A DNA stretch of 64,000 nt from WHTX01 sp038255145 (GTDB taxonomy: Bacteria > Actinomycetota > Acidimicrobiia > Acidimicrobiales > CAIXPF01): NCBI GenBank assembly GCA_038255145.1, contig JBBSLP010000003.1:62001-126000 (forward strand), in the 5' to 3' direction. Position 1 is the stretch's first letter; each line of letters opens with the position of its first letter. Below are positions 23,529 to 33,837 of this stretch, one piece after another. The notes under the pieces are model-generated. The model searched no databases. It worked only from the letters and a program-made list of their open reading frames with translations, and was not told where the DNA came from. The position numbers were made by a program, and so were the translations under genes.

Positions 23529-25298
23529 TTGACCATCGAGCCCACCCGCATGCGATCCGACTACTGCGGTGAGCTGACCGTCGCCGATGCCGGCCGCCAG
23601 GTGGCCCTGTGCGGTTGGGTGGCCCGCCGCCGTGAGCACGGCGAGCACCTGGCCTTCGTCGACGTGCGCGATCGCACCGGCCTCGTCCAGTGCGTGATCG
23701 AAGGGGCCGGCGAGCTGCGCTCCGAGTACGTGGTGCGGGTGGTGGGCACCGTGCACCCCCGGCCCGAGGGCAGCGAGAACCCCAACCTGCCGTCGGGCGG
23801 GATCGAGGTGCGCGATTGCCAGGTCGAGGTGCTGTCGGTGGCCGAGCCGCCGCCCCTGCCCATCGACGACCGGGCCGAGGTCGACGAGAACGTCCGCCTG
23901 CGCTACCGCTACCTCGACCTGCGCCGCGACCGCCTGCAACGCAACCTGCGCCTGCGGGCCCGGGTCAACTCGGCCATCCGCACCTCGATGGAGGGCCAGG
24001 GCTTCACCGAGATCGAGACGCCGCTGCTCATCGCGTCGACGCCCGAGGGCGCCCGCGACTTCGTGGTCCCCTCCCGGCTCAAGCCGGGGACGTTCTACGC
24101 CCTGCCCCAGAGCCCCCAGCTCTTCAAGCAGCTGACCATGGTCGGGGGCATGGACCGCTACTACCAGCTGGCCAAGTGCCTGCGCGACGAGGACCTGCGG
24201 GCCGACCGCCAGTTCGAGTTCACCCAGCTCGACATGGAGGCCAGCTTCGTCGACGGCCCCGAGATCCGGGCCTTCGTGACCGAGGCCGTGTCCGCGGCCG
24301 TCGAGGTCGTCACCGGTGAGCGGCCCGTCTTCGGGCCCGACATGACCTGGCTGGAGGCGGCCGAGCGCTTCGGTTCGGACAAGCCCGACACCCGCTTCGG
24401 CATGGAGCTGGTCGAGCTGACCCCGCTGTTCGCCCAGACCGGGTTCAACGCCTTCCAGGCCCCGTGCGTCAAGGGCATCTGCGTGCCCGGGGGAGCGGGG
24501 CGCACCCGGCGCGAGCTCGACGCCCTCACCGACCAGGCCAAGCAGTGGGGGGCCAAGGGCCTGGTGTGGATGAAGCTGGACGACGCCGGCACCCTGACCA
24601 GCCCGGTTGCCAAGTTCCTCAGCGAGGACGAGCAGGCCGGCATCGTCTCCACCATGGCCGCCTCCGCCGGGGACCTCGTGCTCATCGTGGCCGACGAGCG
24701 CACCGCCGCCCGCCACATCCTCGGCCTGCTGCGCCTGCACCTGGGCAAGCCCCCGGTCAACGAGGGGGGCCTGCAGCTCCTGTGGGTCGTCGACTTCCCC
24801 ATGTTCGAGGGCGTGGACCCCGAGACGGGCGCCCCCATCCCCGCCCATCACCCCTTCACCATGCCCCACGTCGAGGACCAGCCCCTGCTGGGCATCCTCG
24901 GTGACCCTGTGCCCGCCGCCGACGTGCTCCTGGGCATGCGCAGCCAGGCCTACGACCTGGTGCTCAACGGTTGGGAGCTGGGCTCGGGCTCGGTGCGCAT
25001 CCACCGCTCGGACATCCAGCAGCGCATCTTCGAGCTCCTGGCCATCAGCCCCGAGGACCAGCAGCGCAAGTTCGGCTTCCTGCTCGACGCCTTCCGCTAC
25101 GGCGCCCCGCCCCACGCCGGCTTCGCCTTCGGCATCGACCGCATCGTCGCCCTCCTCGCCGGCGAGGAAAATATCCGCGAGGTCATCGCCTTCCCCAAGA
25201 CCCAATCCGGTCTCGACCCCCTCACCAGCGCCCCCACCGAGATCGAGCCCCGCTCCCTCCAAGAACTCGGCCTCCGCCTCCTCCCCAAAGCCACCTGA
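23529..25298 (+). CDS. aspS: Aspartyl-tRNA synthetase
   Basis: Bacterial-type AspRS of 589 residues. It has the N-terminal OB anticodon domain (RSDYCGELTVADAGRQVALC), class II motif 2 around YQLAKCLRDEDLRADRQFEF, the GAD insertion domain typical of bacterial AspRS, and motif 3 in AGFAFGIDRIVALLAG. Start: GGAG 23520-23523 is 5 nt before TTG 23529; ATG 23550 is the conserved-position alternative but lacks a ribosome-binding site. A TAGCGT at 23379 could give a leader of about 140 nt. Confidence 0.95.
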   Translation: MTIEPTRMRSDYCGELTVADAGRQVALCGWVARRREHGEHLAFVDVRDRTGLVQCVIEGAGELRSEYVVRVVGTVHPRPEGSENPNLPSGGIEVRDCQVEVLSVAEPPPLPIDDRAEVDENVRLRYRYLDLRRDRLQRNLRLRARVNSAIRTSMEGQGFTEIETPLLIASTPEGARDFVVPSRLKPGTFYALPQSPQLFKQLTMVGGMDRYYQLAKCLRDEDLRADRQFEFTQLDMEASFVDGPEIRAFVTEAVSAAVEVVTGERPVFGPDMTWLEAAERFGSDKPDTRFGMELVELTPLFAQTGFNAFQAPCVKGICVPGGAGRTRRELDALTDQAKQWGAKGLVWMKLDDAGTLTSPVAKFLSEDEQAGIVSTMAASAGDLVLIVADERTAARHILGLLRLHLGKPPVNEGGLQLLWVVDFPMFEGVDPETGAPIPAHHPFTMPHVEDQPLLGILGDPVPAADVLLGMRSQAYDLVLNGWELGSGSVRIHRSDIQQRIFELLAISPEDQQRKFGFLLDAFRYGAPPHAGFAFGIDRIVALLAGEENIREVIAFPKTQSGLDPLTSAPTEIEPRSLQELGLRLLPKAT

Positions 25299-25524
25299 GG
25301 CCCCATCGGGGGTTGCGCCCCGGGCGGACGACGCCCCTCCGGGGACCCTGAGCGTCTCAGTCCTACCGCCTGAGGAGTCGCACGGATGTGCGTCAGGGCA
25401 CTGGGTTGTCCCGATGTGCGGGGCGGTGGCTCGTACGTCTACTGCTGCTGACGAATGGGCAACCGCTCGCCGTTGTGCGCCCCGGTAGCCATCTTCGGTC
25501 GATGCGGATCCCGTGGTCACCTAC

Positions 25525-25645
25525 CGAACGCACCCACCTACGCCCGCGGTACGCCCATGCGTCCGGTCCGCCAAAGAGGCGGACCCGCCCGGCAACCGAA
25601 CGCATCCACCTACTCCCGCAGTACACCCATGCGTCCAGTTCCGCC
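25525..25645. repeat. 72-bp direct repeat, two imperfect copies
   Basis: Units start at 25525 and 25597 with cgaacgca; the first ~48 bp of each match except for about six substitutions (for example cgcccgcgg against ctcccgcag). The differences are not spaced in threes, which argues against selection on a protein. Confidence 0.7.
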
Positions 25646-25688
25646 GCGGCGTGCACCGGTGGCAGCGCGCAGGCCGACGCCCCTTCGA

Positions 25689-25772
25689 GGTGTCCCGACC
25701 CGCCTCGGTTCCCGACGGTACGTCCCCCCCCATCGGGGTGTCCTGACCGGCTCGGTCTCCGCCGGGGACGCA
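25689..25772. repeat. 48-bp direct repeat, two imperfect copies
   Basis: ggtgtcccgacccgcctcgg at 25689 and ggtgtcctgaccggctcgg at 25737 begin similar ~35-bp segments 48 bp apart. Non-coding. Confidence 0.55.
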
Positions 25773-25776
25773 TGTT

Positions 25777-25930
25777 GCTAGGTCGCCCAGTTCGCCGACG
25801 TGTGCCCACCTCGCTCGACGTCTGCCTTGACGCCCGGGGGCGCGAAGTGTGTCCTAGCCGGACCGGTCGGCGAGCGCAGCGAGCCCTGCCGGTCCGAACA
25901 GCAGAAGGCGCGCCGCAGGCGCACGACGCC
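25777..25930 (-). repeat. Dispersed ~155-bp intergenic repeat, copy 2 (inverted)
   Basis: Reverse-orientation counterpart of 21074-21230, with roughly three quarters of positions matching by eye. Its outer end at 25777 keeps gctaggtcgcccagttcgcc almost unchanged, while the partner inverted repeat near 25858 is degenerate (tcctagc). It also contains the hairpin-forming pair gaccgg...ccggtc (25861-25895). Confidence 0.65.
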
Positions 25931-25936
25931 CTTCCA

Positions 25937-25992
25937 GAGTTCCCCCGTGGCCTAGCCCGGGGCGGAGCTCCGGGCTAGGCCACGGAGAACTC
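25937..25992. terminator. Long perfect hairpin overlapping a gene end
   Basis: A perfect 16-bp inverted repeat (25945-25960 and 25970-25985) with a 9-nt loop, extended by an outer gagttc/gaactc pair. The right arm contains the minus-strand stop codon of the next gene (25975-25977). It probably terminates that gene, and may block read-through from aspS as well. Confidence 0.6.
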
Positions 25993-26550
25993 CAGCACTA
26001 TCGATTCCTCGGGGGCGGTGGGGAAGGCGGGACGGCGGTAGCGGATGACCCGTCGGGGCTCGAGGTGGATGGTGACGGCCAGCTCGAGGCCATCGCGCCA
26101 GGCCCGGGCCTCGGTGAAGCTCAGCGGCTCGACGTCCATGCCCAGGCGCTCGAGCTCGTCCACGATGGACACGGCCACCACCCGGGCGTCGTAGCCCGTG
26201 GTCACGAAGGCCCGGCGGACACGTTCGTCCTCGTCCTCGGGGTGGAGGGGTTCGAGGGCGCAGGGGAGCTGCACCCCGGCCAACAGCCGGTCGAGGGCAC
26301 CGCTGTCCTCGTGGATGGGGTGGGTCACCGCGGGCTCGGGGTGGGGCTCGGGTCGGAACAGCGCCTTGTCGGGACGCAGGCGACGATCGCCACCCAGGGG
26401 CACCACATGGGGATCATCCTCGAACGTCACGTATTCGTGACCGGTCCGACGTCGGCTACCGCCGACGTACACGACCACGCTGAGGCCGATCATCACCAAC
26501 AGCGACACGGCGATGAACACCGCGCCCAGCTGGATGAAGCCGGTCATCAC
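25975..26550 (-). CDS. Single-TM hypothetical protein
   Basis: 191 residues, unrecognised. An N-terminal TM helix (about residues 6-29, LGAVFIAVSLLVMIGLSVVV) is followed by a cytoplasmic region with acidic and Pro-rich linkers and a folded C-terminal part (ARVVAVSIVDELERLGMDVE, then VIRYRRPAF). Ribosome-binding site ggaggtg precedes tandem ATGs at 26550 and 26547. Divergent from rarA. The C-terminal codons lie inside a strong hairpin. Confidence 0.65.
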   Translation of the reverse strand: MMTGFIQLGAVFIAVSLLVMIGLSVVVYVGGSRRRTGHEYVTFEDDPHVVPLGGDRRLRPDKALFRPEPHPEPAVTHPIHEDSGALDRLLAGVQLPCALEPLHPEDEDERVRRAFVTTGYDARVVAVSIVDELERLGMDVEPLSFTEARAWRDGLELAVTIHLEPRRVIRYRRPAFPTAPEESIVLEFSVA

Positions 26551-26647
26551 ACCTCCGGGACGGCCGTCTGCAGGAGCGGCCAGGCGAAACGCCGCTCCTC
26601 GCCGCCAGACGAGGGTAGCCGCATCCGTCGCAGAAGCGTCACAGGAC

Positions 26648-26653
26648 TAACCT
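26648..26653 (+). promoter_or_regulatory. -10 hexamer TAACCT for rarA
   Basis: TAACCT ends 8 nt before the rarA ATG, fitting a leaderless mRNA. Confidence 0.45.
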
Positions 26654-26661
26654 CACCGTCG

Positions 26662-28062
26662 ATGCCCAGGGCCGACGCCCCCGACCTGTTCAGCGCGGCC
26701 GCCGACAGCGAGCTGGCCCGCCGCGCCCCTCTCGCCGAGCGCCTGCGCCCGACGACGCTCGATGACGTCGTGGGCCAGGACCACCTCCTGGGACCGGGAC
26801 GACCCCTACGGGCCCTGGTGGCCACGGACCGGTTGTCCTCGGTCATCCTCTGGGGTCCGCCGGGTACGGGCAAGACCACCCTGGCCCGACTCATCGCCCG
26901 GGCGTCCTCCTCCGAGCTGGTGGAGCTGTCGGCGGTCAGCGCCACGGTCAAGGACGTGCGCGAGGTCCTGGCCGGGGCCGAGCAGCGCCTGGGGGAGCAC
27001 CGCCGGTCGACCATCCTCTTCCTCGACGAGGTGCACCGCTTCAACCGGGCCCAGCAGGACGCCCTGCTCCCCGGGGTCGAGCGGGGCCTCATCGTGCTCA
27101 TCGGCGCCACCACCGAGAACCCCTACTTCGAGGTCAACCCGCCCCTGCTGTCCCGCTCGGTGCTGTTCCGCCTCGAGCCCCTCGGTCCGTCCGACCTGGC
27201 CACCCTGGTGCGCCGGGGACTCGACGCCCTGGGCTCGACGGCGTCCGACGAGGCCGTCGAGCTGCTGGCCGAGCTGGCCGGAGGCGATGCCCGCCATGCC
27301 CTGGGCGTGGTCGAGGTGGCCGTGGCCCTGGCCGGCAAGGCCCCCGTCGGGGTGGCCCAGGTCAACGACGCCCTGGGCACCCGGTCCCTGCGCTACGGGG
27401 TCGACGGCCACTACGACGCCATCAGCGCGCTCATCAAGTCGGTGCGGGGATCCGACCCCGACGCCGGGCTGTACTGGCTGGCCCAGATGCTCGAAGCCGG
27501 TGACGACGCCCGCTTCATCGCCCGCCGCCTGGTCATCCTGGCGTCCGAGGACGTGGGCCTGGCCGACCCCCAGGCCCTGGTGGTGGCCACCGCCGCCGCC
27601 CACGCGCTCGAGTTCGTGGGCCTGCCCGAGGCTCGGTTGAACCTGGCCCAGGCCGTCGTCTACCTGGCCACCGCGCCCAAGTCGAACCGGGTCTACGCGG
27701 CCCTGGCCGCGGCCACCGAGGATGTGCGCACGGTGGCGACGCGGGGCGTGCCCATGCACCTGCGCGGCGCCGGCTACCGGGGGGCGGGGGATCTGGGCCA
27801 CGGGGTGGGCTACCGCTACCCCCACGACGACCCTTCGGGCTGGGTCGACCAGGAGTACCGGCCCGACGAGGTGGCCGGGCACGGGTACTACGAGCCCTCG
27901 GGGCACGGCTTCGAGGGCCGCCTGGGCGACCGCTGGCGGCCCAACCGCCGCCTGGGTCCCCCGGACGGTGGGCCCGACGGCACCCCGGTGGACGATGAGG
28001 CGGGCGATCAGGCGGGACAGGTCGAGGGACACCCAGAGCGAAAGAGTGGAGCTACCCCGTGA
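26662..28062 (+). CDS. rarA: Replication-associated recombination protein A (RarA/MgsA)
   Basis: AAA+ clamp-loader-like ATPase that acts at stalled forks. 466 residues: N-terminal AERLRPTTLDDVVGQDHLLG, Walker A LWGPPGTGKTTLARL, Walker B ILFLDEVHRFNRAQQD, sensor LIGATTENPYFEVN, then the family-specific C-terminal domain (SLRYGVDGHYDAISALIKSVRGSDPDA with its tetramerisation region). A longer, variable acidic tail of about 70 residues follows the end of the usual family length. The start is fixed by the upstream TAACCT and the family N-terminus. Confidence 0.93.
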   Translation: MPRADAPDLFSAAADSELARRAPLAERLRPTTLDDVVGQDHLLGPGRPLRALVATDRLSSVILWGPPGTGKTTLARLIARASSSELVELSAVSATVKDVREVLAGAEQRLGEHRRSTILFLDEVHRFNRAQQDALLPGVERGLIVLIGATTENPYFEVNPPLLSRSVLFRLEPLGPSDLATLVRRGLDALGSTASDEAVELLAELAGGDARHALGVVEVAVALAGKAPVGVAQVNDALGTRSLRYGVDGHYDAISALIKSVRGSDPDAGLYWLAQMLEAGDDARFIARRLVILASEDVGLADPQALVVATAAAHALEFVGLPEARLNLAQAVVYLATAPKSNRVYAALAAATEDVRTVATRGVPMHLRGAGYRGAGDLGHGVGYRYPHDDPSGWVDQEYRPDEVAGHGYYEPSGHGFEGRLGDRWRPNRRLGPPDGGPDGTPVDDEAGDQAGQVEGHPERKSGATP

Positions 28063-28199
28063 TGTTGCGTCTGCGTTGGCTGGTGCTCGGAGCGTTGGCC
28101 GGCATCGGCGGTCGATGGTGGGCGTTGCGACGGGCCAAGGACCTCGGTCGCCGGGTGACACCGGGCGCCCAGGTGCGGGTGGACCGCTACCGGCGCTGA
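28059..28199 (+). CDS. Small membrane protein (46 residues)
   Basis: A short frame overlapping the rarA stop as GTGA, with GGAG (28048-28051) 7 nt upstream. It encodes a hydrophobic helix (LRWLVLGALAGIGGRWWAL) followed by a basic tail (LRRAKDLGRRVTPG). Small membrane proteins commonly lie between rarA and alaS in actinobacteria, so position and codon pattern support a real gene. It vaguely resembles the short DUF6167-type proteins of that locus, but this is not certain. Confidence 0.5.
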   Translation: MMLRLRWLVLGALAGIGGRWWALRRAKDLGRRVTPGAQVRVDRYRR

Positions 28200-28241
28200 C
28201 CGGCCCGGGGAGCGCTTCGGGGCCCAGGGGTGGGGGCCGAC

Positions 28242-28247
28242 TAGGAT
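28242..28247 (+). promoter_or_regulatory. -10 hexamer TAGGAT for alaS
   Basis: TAGGAT ends 8 nt before the alaS ATG, identical in form to the mihF promoter. Confidence 0.5.
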
Positions 28248-28255
28248 CCCCACGG

Positions 28256-30912
<2,657 letters not shown>

Positions 30913-30916
<4 letters not shown>

Positions 30917-31416
30917 GCGGCGCCGCTCCGTCGGATCGGGCCCGGGGCGGGCCCACGGACCGACGGATACCCGAAGATCGTCGCGCGCTGGGCGTCGACC
31001 TGGGCAGCAAGCGCATCGGCCTGGCCATCTCCGACTCGGCCGGCACCATGGCCATGCCCTACGAGGTCCTCCAGCGCACCGGTGACGAGGCCCGGGACCA
31101 CCGCCGCATCGCCGAGGCCGTCGCCGAGGTCGAGGCGGCGACCGTCGTGGTGGGCCTGCCCCTGTCCCTCGACGGGGGTACCGGTCCGGCCGCCCAGGGC
31201 GTGCTCGACGAGGTGGCCCGCCTGGCCAAGGTCGTGGCCGTGCCCGTCGAGGTCATCGACGAGCGCTTCACCACCGTCACCGCCGATCGTGATCTCCTGC
31301 AGATGCGCATGCGGGCCCAGGCCCGGCGTCGGGTCATCGACAAGGTGGCCGCGGCCGTGCTGCTGCAGACGTGGCTGGACTCCCTGCCGCCCCGCGTCCC
31401 GGGGACGCCGTCGTGA
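30913..31416 (+). CDS. ruvX: Pre-16S rRNA nuclease RuvX/YqgF, likely CTG start
   Basis: RNase H-fold protein for 16S rRNA 5' end maturation, about 167 residues. The essential first acidic block is RRALGVDLGSKRIGLAISD, followed by TVVVGLPLSLDG and VEVIDERFTTVTAD. The first ATG in frame (31048) lies beyond the first catalytic Asp, and there is no GTG or TTG upstream. CTG 30913 overlaps the alaS stop as CTGA and has GAGGGG (30899-30904) 8 nt before it, so translation probably begins there with a disordered 25-residue N-terminus. Confidence 0.88.
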
Positions 31417-31512
31417 GCTGCCCACGTGAGCTCCTGCCCATGAACCCCGCGACGTGTACTTCGACGTGCCCTTCGACGTGTACCGACGGAACGCAACTGG
31501 AGCGGCGGCCAC

Positions 31513-32862
31513 ATGCCCGATGACCCCATGGGCCGCGGCCCTCGGGACCGCGGTGTCGGCGACGGCCGCTCCCGGTCGGACCAGGACGACCGGGACGACG
31601 ACGAGCTCGACGTGCCCCGGTGGCTGGCCTCGGAACGGCCCGCAGCGGACGCACCGGCCCGCGCTCCCCGCGCTCCCCGCGCTCCCCGCGCTCCCCGCGC
31701 CGACGCATCCCGTGACCTGCGCCGGGGCCAGGGCGGGGATCCCGGGGACGAGGATGATGGCTACGGCGCGTTCCTCGATTTCGACGGTGCCGACCGCCGC
31801 GACTACGTGCGCCTGCCCCGCCGCAGCGGCATCGGCCGCCGGTTGGTGCTCGGCGTGGGTGTCGTCGTCGTCATGGCCGTGCTCGCCGTCACCGTGGGTG
31901 CGTGGTGGGGTCTGCGCCAGCTCGACCCGCCCGGCCCCCCCGGCGAGGCCGTCGCCGTGATGATCCCCGAGGGGGCCTCGGCCCAGGAGATCGGTGCCGT
32001 GCTCGCCGGTTCGGGCGTGGTGGGCAACGCCCGCCTCTTCCGCGAGTACGTCCGCTTCCGGGGGTCGGGCGACAAGGGGTTCCTGGCCGGCCGCTACGCC
32101 TTCAACCTGTCCTCCAGCATGGGCGAGGCCCTGGCCGCACTGGAGAAGGGGCCCATCCCCCTGGCCTTCGTGCAGGTCACCTTGCCCGAAGGCCTGCGGG
32201 TTCCCGAGATCGCCGCCCGGCTGACGGAGGTGCCGTGGTTCAGCCCCGAGGCCATCAACGCCGCGCTCGACGGCACCACGGTGCGCTCGCCGTTCCAGCC
32301 TGCCGACGTGGGCACCCTCGAGGGTCTGGTCTTCCCCGACACGTACCAGGTCGAGGAGGGCAACACCCCCGTCGACGTGGTCACCAAGGCCGTGGGCCAG
32401 TTGCGCGCGGTGGCCACCGCCGTCGGCCTCGAGCAGGGAGCGGCCGACCTGGGCTACTCGCCGTACCAGATCCTCACCATCGCCTCCCTCATCGAGCGCG
32501 AGGCGGGCACGGCCGAGGACCGACCCAAGATCGCCCGGGTCATCTACAACCGCATCGCCGAGGACATGCGGCTCGACATCGACGCCACGGTGGCCTACGC
32601 CGTCGGGGGCAAGACCGACCCCCTGACCGAGTCCGACCTCGAGGTCGACAGCCCGTACAACACCCGGCTGTACAAGGGGCTGCCGCCGACCCCCATCGCC
32701 TCGCCCGGTCAGGCGTCCATCGAGGCCGCCCTGCACCCCGCCGAGGGCGACTGGCTGTATTACGTGCTGGCCGACACCGACGGCAACCACTACTTCACCC
32801 CCGATTACGACGACTTCCTCAACGCCGTCGACGAGGGCCGGGCCGCGGGGCTTTTCCCGTGA
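31513..32862 (+). CDS. mltG: Endolytic murein transglycosylase MltG (YceG-like)
   Basis: Membrane-bound lytic transglycosylase thought to terminate nascent glycan strands. 449 residues: a long disordered acidic/RAP-rich cytoplasmic N-terminus, one TM helix (about residues 116-135), a LysM-like subdomain (IPEGASAQEIGAVLAGSGVV), and the YceG catalytic domain with ILTIASLIEREAG carrying the catalytic Glu, VIYNRI, and SPYNTRLYKGLPPTPIASPG. Four 9-bp repeats in the N-terminal region encode APR units. Its stop overlaps aroE. Confidence 0.94.
   Translation: MPDDPMGRGPRDRGVGDGRSRSDQDDRDDDELDVPRWLASERPAADAPARAPRAPRAPRAPRADASRDLRRGQGGDPGDEDDGYGAFLDFDGADRRDYVRLPRRSGIGRRLVLGVGVVVVMAVLAVTVGAWWGLRQLDPPGPPGEAVAVMIPEGASAQEIGAVLAGSGVVGNARLFREYVRFRGSGDKGFLAGRYAFNLSSSMGEALAALEKGPIPLAFVQVTLPEGLRVPEIAARLTEVPWFSPEAINAALDGTTVRSPFQPADVGTLEGLVFPDTYQVEEGNTPVDVVTKAVGQLRAVATAVGLEQGAADLGYSPYQILTIASLIEREAGTAEDRPKIARVIYNRIAEDMRLDIDATVAYAVGGKTDPLTESDLEVDSPYNTRLYKGLPPTPIASPGQASIEAALHPAEGDWLYYVLADTDGNHYFTPDYDDFLNAVDEGRAAGLFP
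31661..31696 (+). repeat. Four 9-bp tandem repeats in mltG
   Basis: gcgctcccc is repeated four times exactly, encoding an APRAPRAPRAPR run in the disordered N-terminus. Confidence 0.85.
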
Positions 32863-33716
32863 GCCCCCGGCCCCTCAGCTTCCCTCTGGGATCGACCCGG
32901 GTCGCCGCGGTCATCGGCCGACCGGTGCGCCACTCGCTGTCGCCCGTGATGCACAACGCCGCCTTCGCGGCGTCGGGGCTGGACTGGGTCTACGTGGCCT
33001 TCGAGGTGCCCGATGGGGGTGCCGCCGCCGCCCTCGACGCCGTGCGGGCCCTGGGCATCGAGGGGCTGTCGGTGACCATGCCCCACAAGACGGACGTGGC
33101 CCGGGCCGTGGACCGCTGCTCCGTGGTGGCCGAGCAGCTCGACGCCGTCAACTGCGTACGCCGGGTCGGTGGCCAGCTGGTGGGGGAGAACACCGACGGC
33201 GAGGGCCTGATGCGCTCGCTGCGCGAGTCGGCGGGCTTCGATGCCGCAGGTCAGCGCTGTGTCGTGCTCGGTGCCGGAGGTGCGGCCCGGGCCGTGGTGC
33301 TGGCCCTGGCCGCGGCGGGAGCGGCCGAGGTGGCCGTCGTCAACCGGTCCCGGGAGCGGGCCGAGCAGGCTGCGGCGCTGGCCGGGCCGGTGGGTCGCGT
33401 GCGGGGGGTCGACGCCGTCGACGGGGCCGCCCTGGTCGTCAACGCCACCCCCGTGGGCATGGCGGGGACGGCCGGCGGAGCGGCCGACGACAGCCCGGTG
33501 GCGGCGGCCCGCCTGGGGCCCGGCCAGGTGATCGCCGATCTCGTCTACCACCCGTTGCGCACCCCGCTGCTGGAACTGGCTGCCCTCCGGGGTGCAGCGC
33601 AGGTCAGCGGCCTGGGTATGCTGCTCCACCAGGCGGGTCTCGCGTTCGAGCTGTGGACGGGTGTCCCGGCGCCCATCGAGGCGATGCGGGTTGCTGCGCT
33701 GGCGCAACTCGGTTGA
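32859..33716 (+). CDS. aroE: Shikimate dehydrogenase
   Basis: NADPH-dependent reduction of 3-dehydroshikimate, 285 residues. Substrate-side motifs VIGRPVRHSLSPVMHNAAF and GLSVTMPHKTDVA (catalytic Lys), GENTDGEGL, the nucleotide-binding VLGAGGAARAVV, and the closing GLGMLLHQAGLAFELWTG are all present. GTG 32859 overlaps the mltG stop as GTGA. Confidence 0.95.
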   Translation: MSPRPLSFPLGSTRVAAVIGRPVRHSLSPVMHNAAFAASGLDWVYVAFEVPDGGAAAALDAVRALGIEGLSVTMPHKTDVARAVDRCSVVAEQLDAVNCVRRVGGQLVGENTDGEGLMRSLRESAGFDAAGQRCVVLGAGGAARAVVLALAAAGAAEVAVVNRSRERAEQAAALAGPVGRVRGVDAVDGAALVVNATPVGMAGTAGGAADDSPVAAARLGPGQVIADLVYHPLRTPLLELAALRGAAQVSGLGMLLHQAGLAFELWTGVPAPIEAMRVAALAQLG

Positions 33717-33757
33717 CCAACTCGATGGCTCAGAGCACGAACGGTGACATCGTCAGG

Positions 33758-33763
33758 TAAACT
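33758..33763 (+). promoter_or_regulatory. -10 hexamer TAAACT for the DUF4388-like gene
   Basis: TAAACT lies 74 nt before GTG 33838, in a local dip in GC. A TSS near 33770 would give a leader of about 70 nt with GGAG at 33827-33830, 7 nt before the start. Confidence 0.35.
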
Positions 33764-33837
33764 GGCATCGAGCCGCGCATCTGTCCCTACGAACATGACC
33801 AGCGTTCCGGGTCGGGCCGGAGGACTGGAGGCCCAAG

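Larger units (their letters stand above)
25299..25974. other. Intergenic region after aspS, tandem and dispersed repeats
   Basis: No gene is supported in these 676 bp. Several frames are open, but none shows a coding-like pattern or a recognisable protein. From left to right: GC-rich hairpins just after aspS; a less GC-rich segment (about 25430-25520); two copies of a 72-bp unit from 25525; a 48-bp pair from 25689; copy 2 of the dispersed repeat (25777-25930); and a long hairpin at the right edge. Confidence 0.55.

Noticed and set aside
23418..25520. 700-codon minus-strand open frame over aspS
   Set aside because: Shadow of aspS with skewed composition.
25525..25645. Direct repeats considered as a CRISPR array
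   Set aside because: Only two imperfect copies, no conserved short repeat with unique spacers, and no cas genes nearby.
25388..25978. 196-codon plus-strand open frame after aspS
   Set aside because: It runs through two sets of direct repeats, the dispersed repeat and a terminator-like hairpin; no protein features, and repeat substitutions are not codon-phased.
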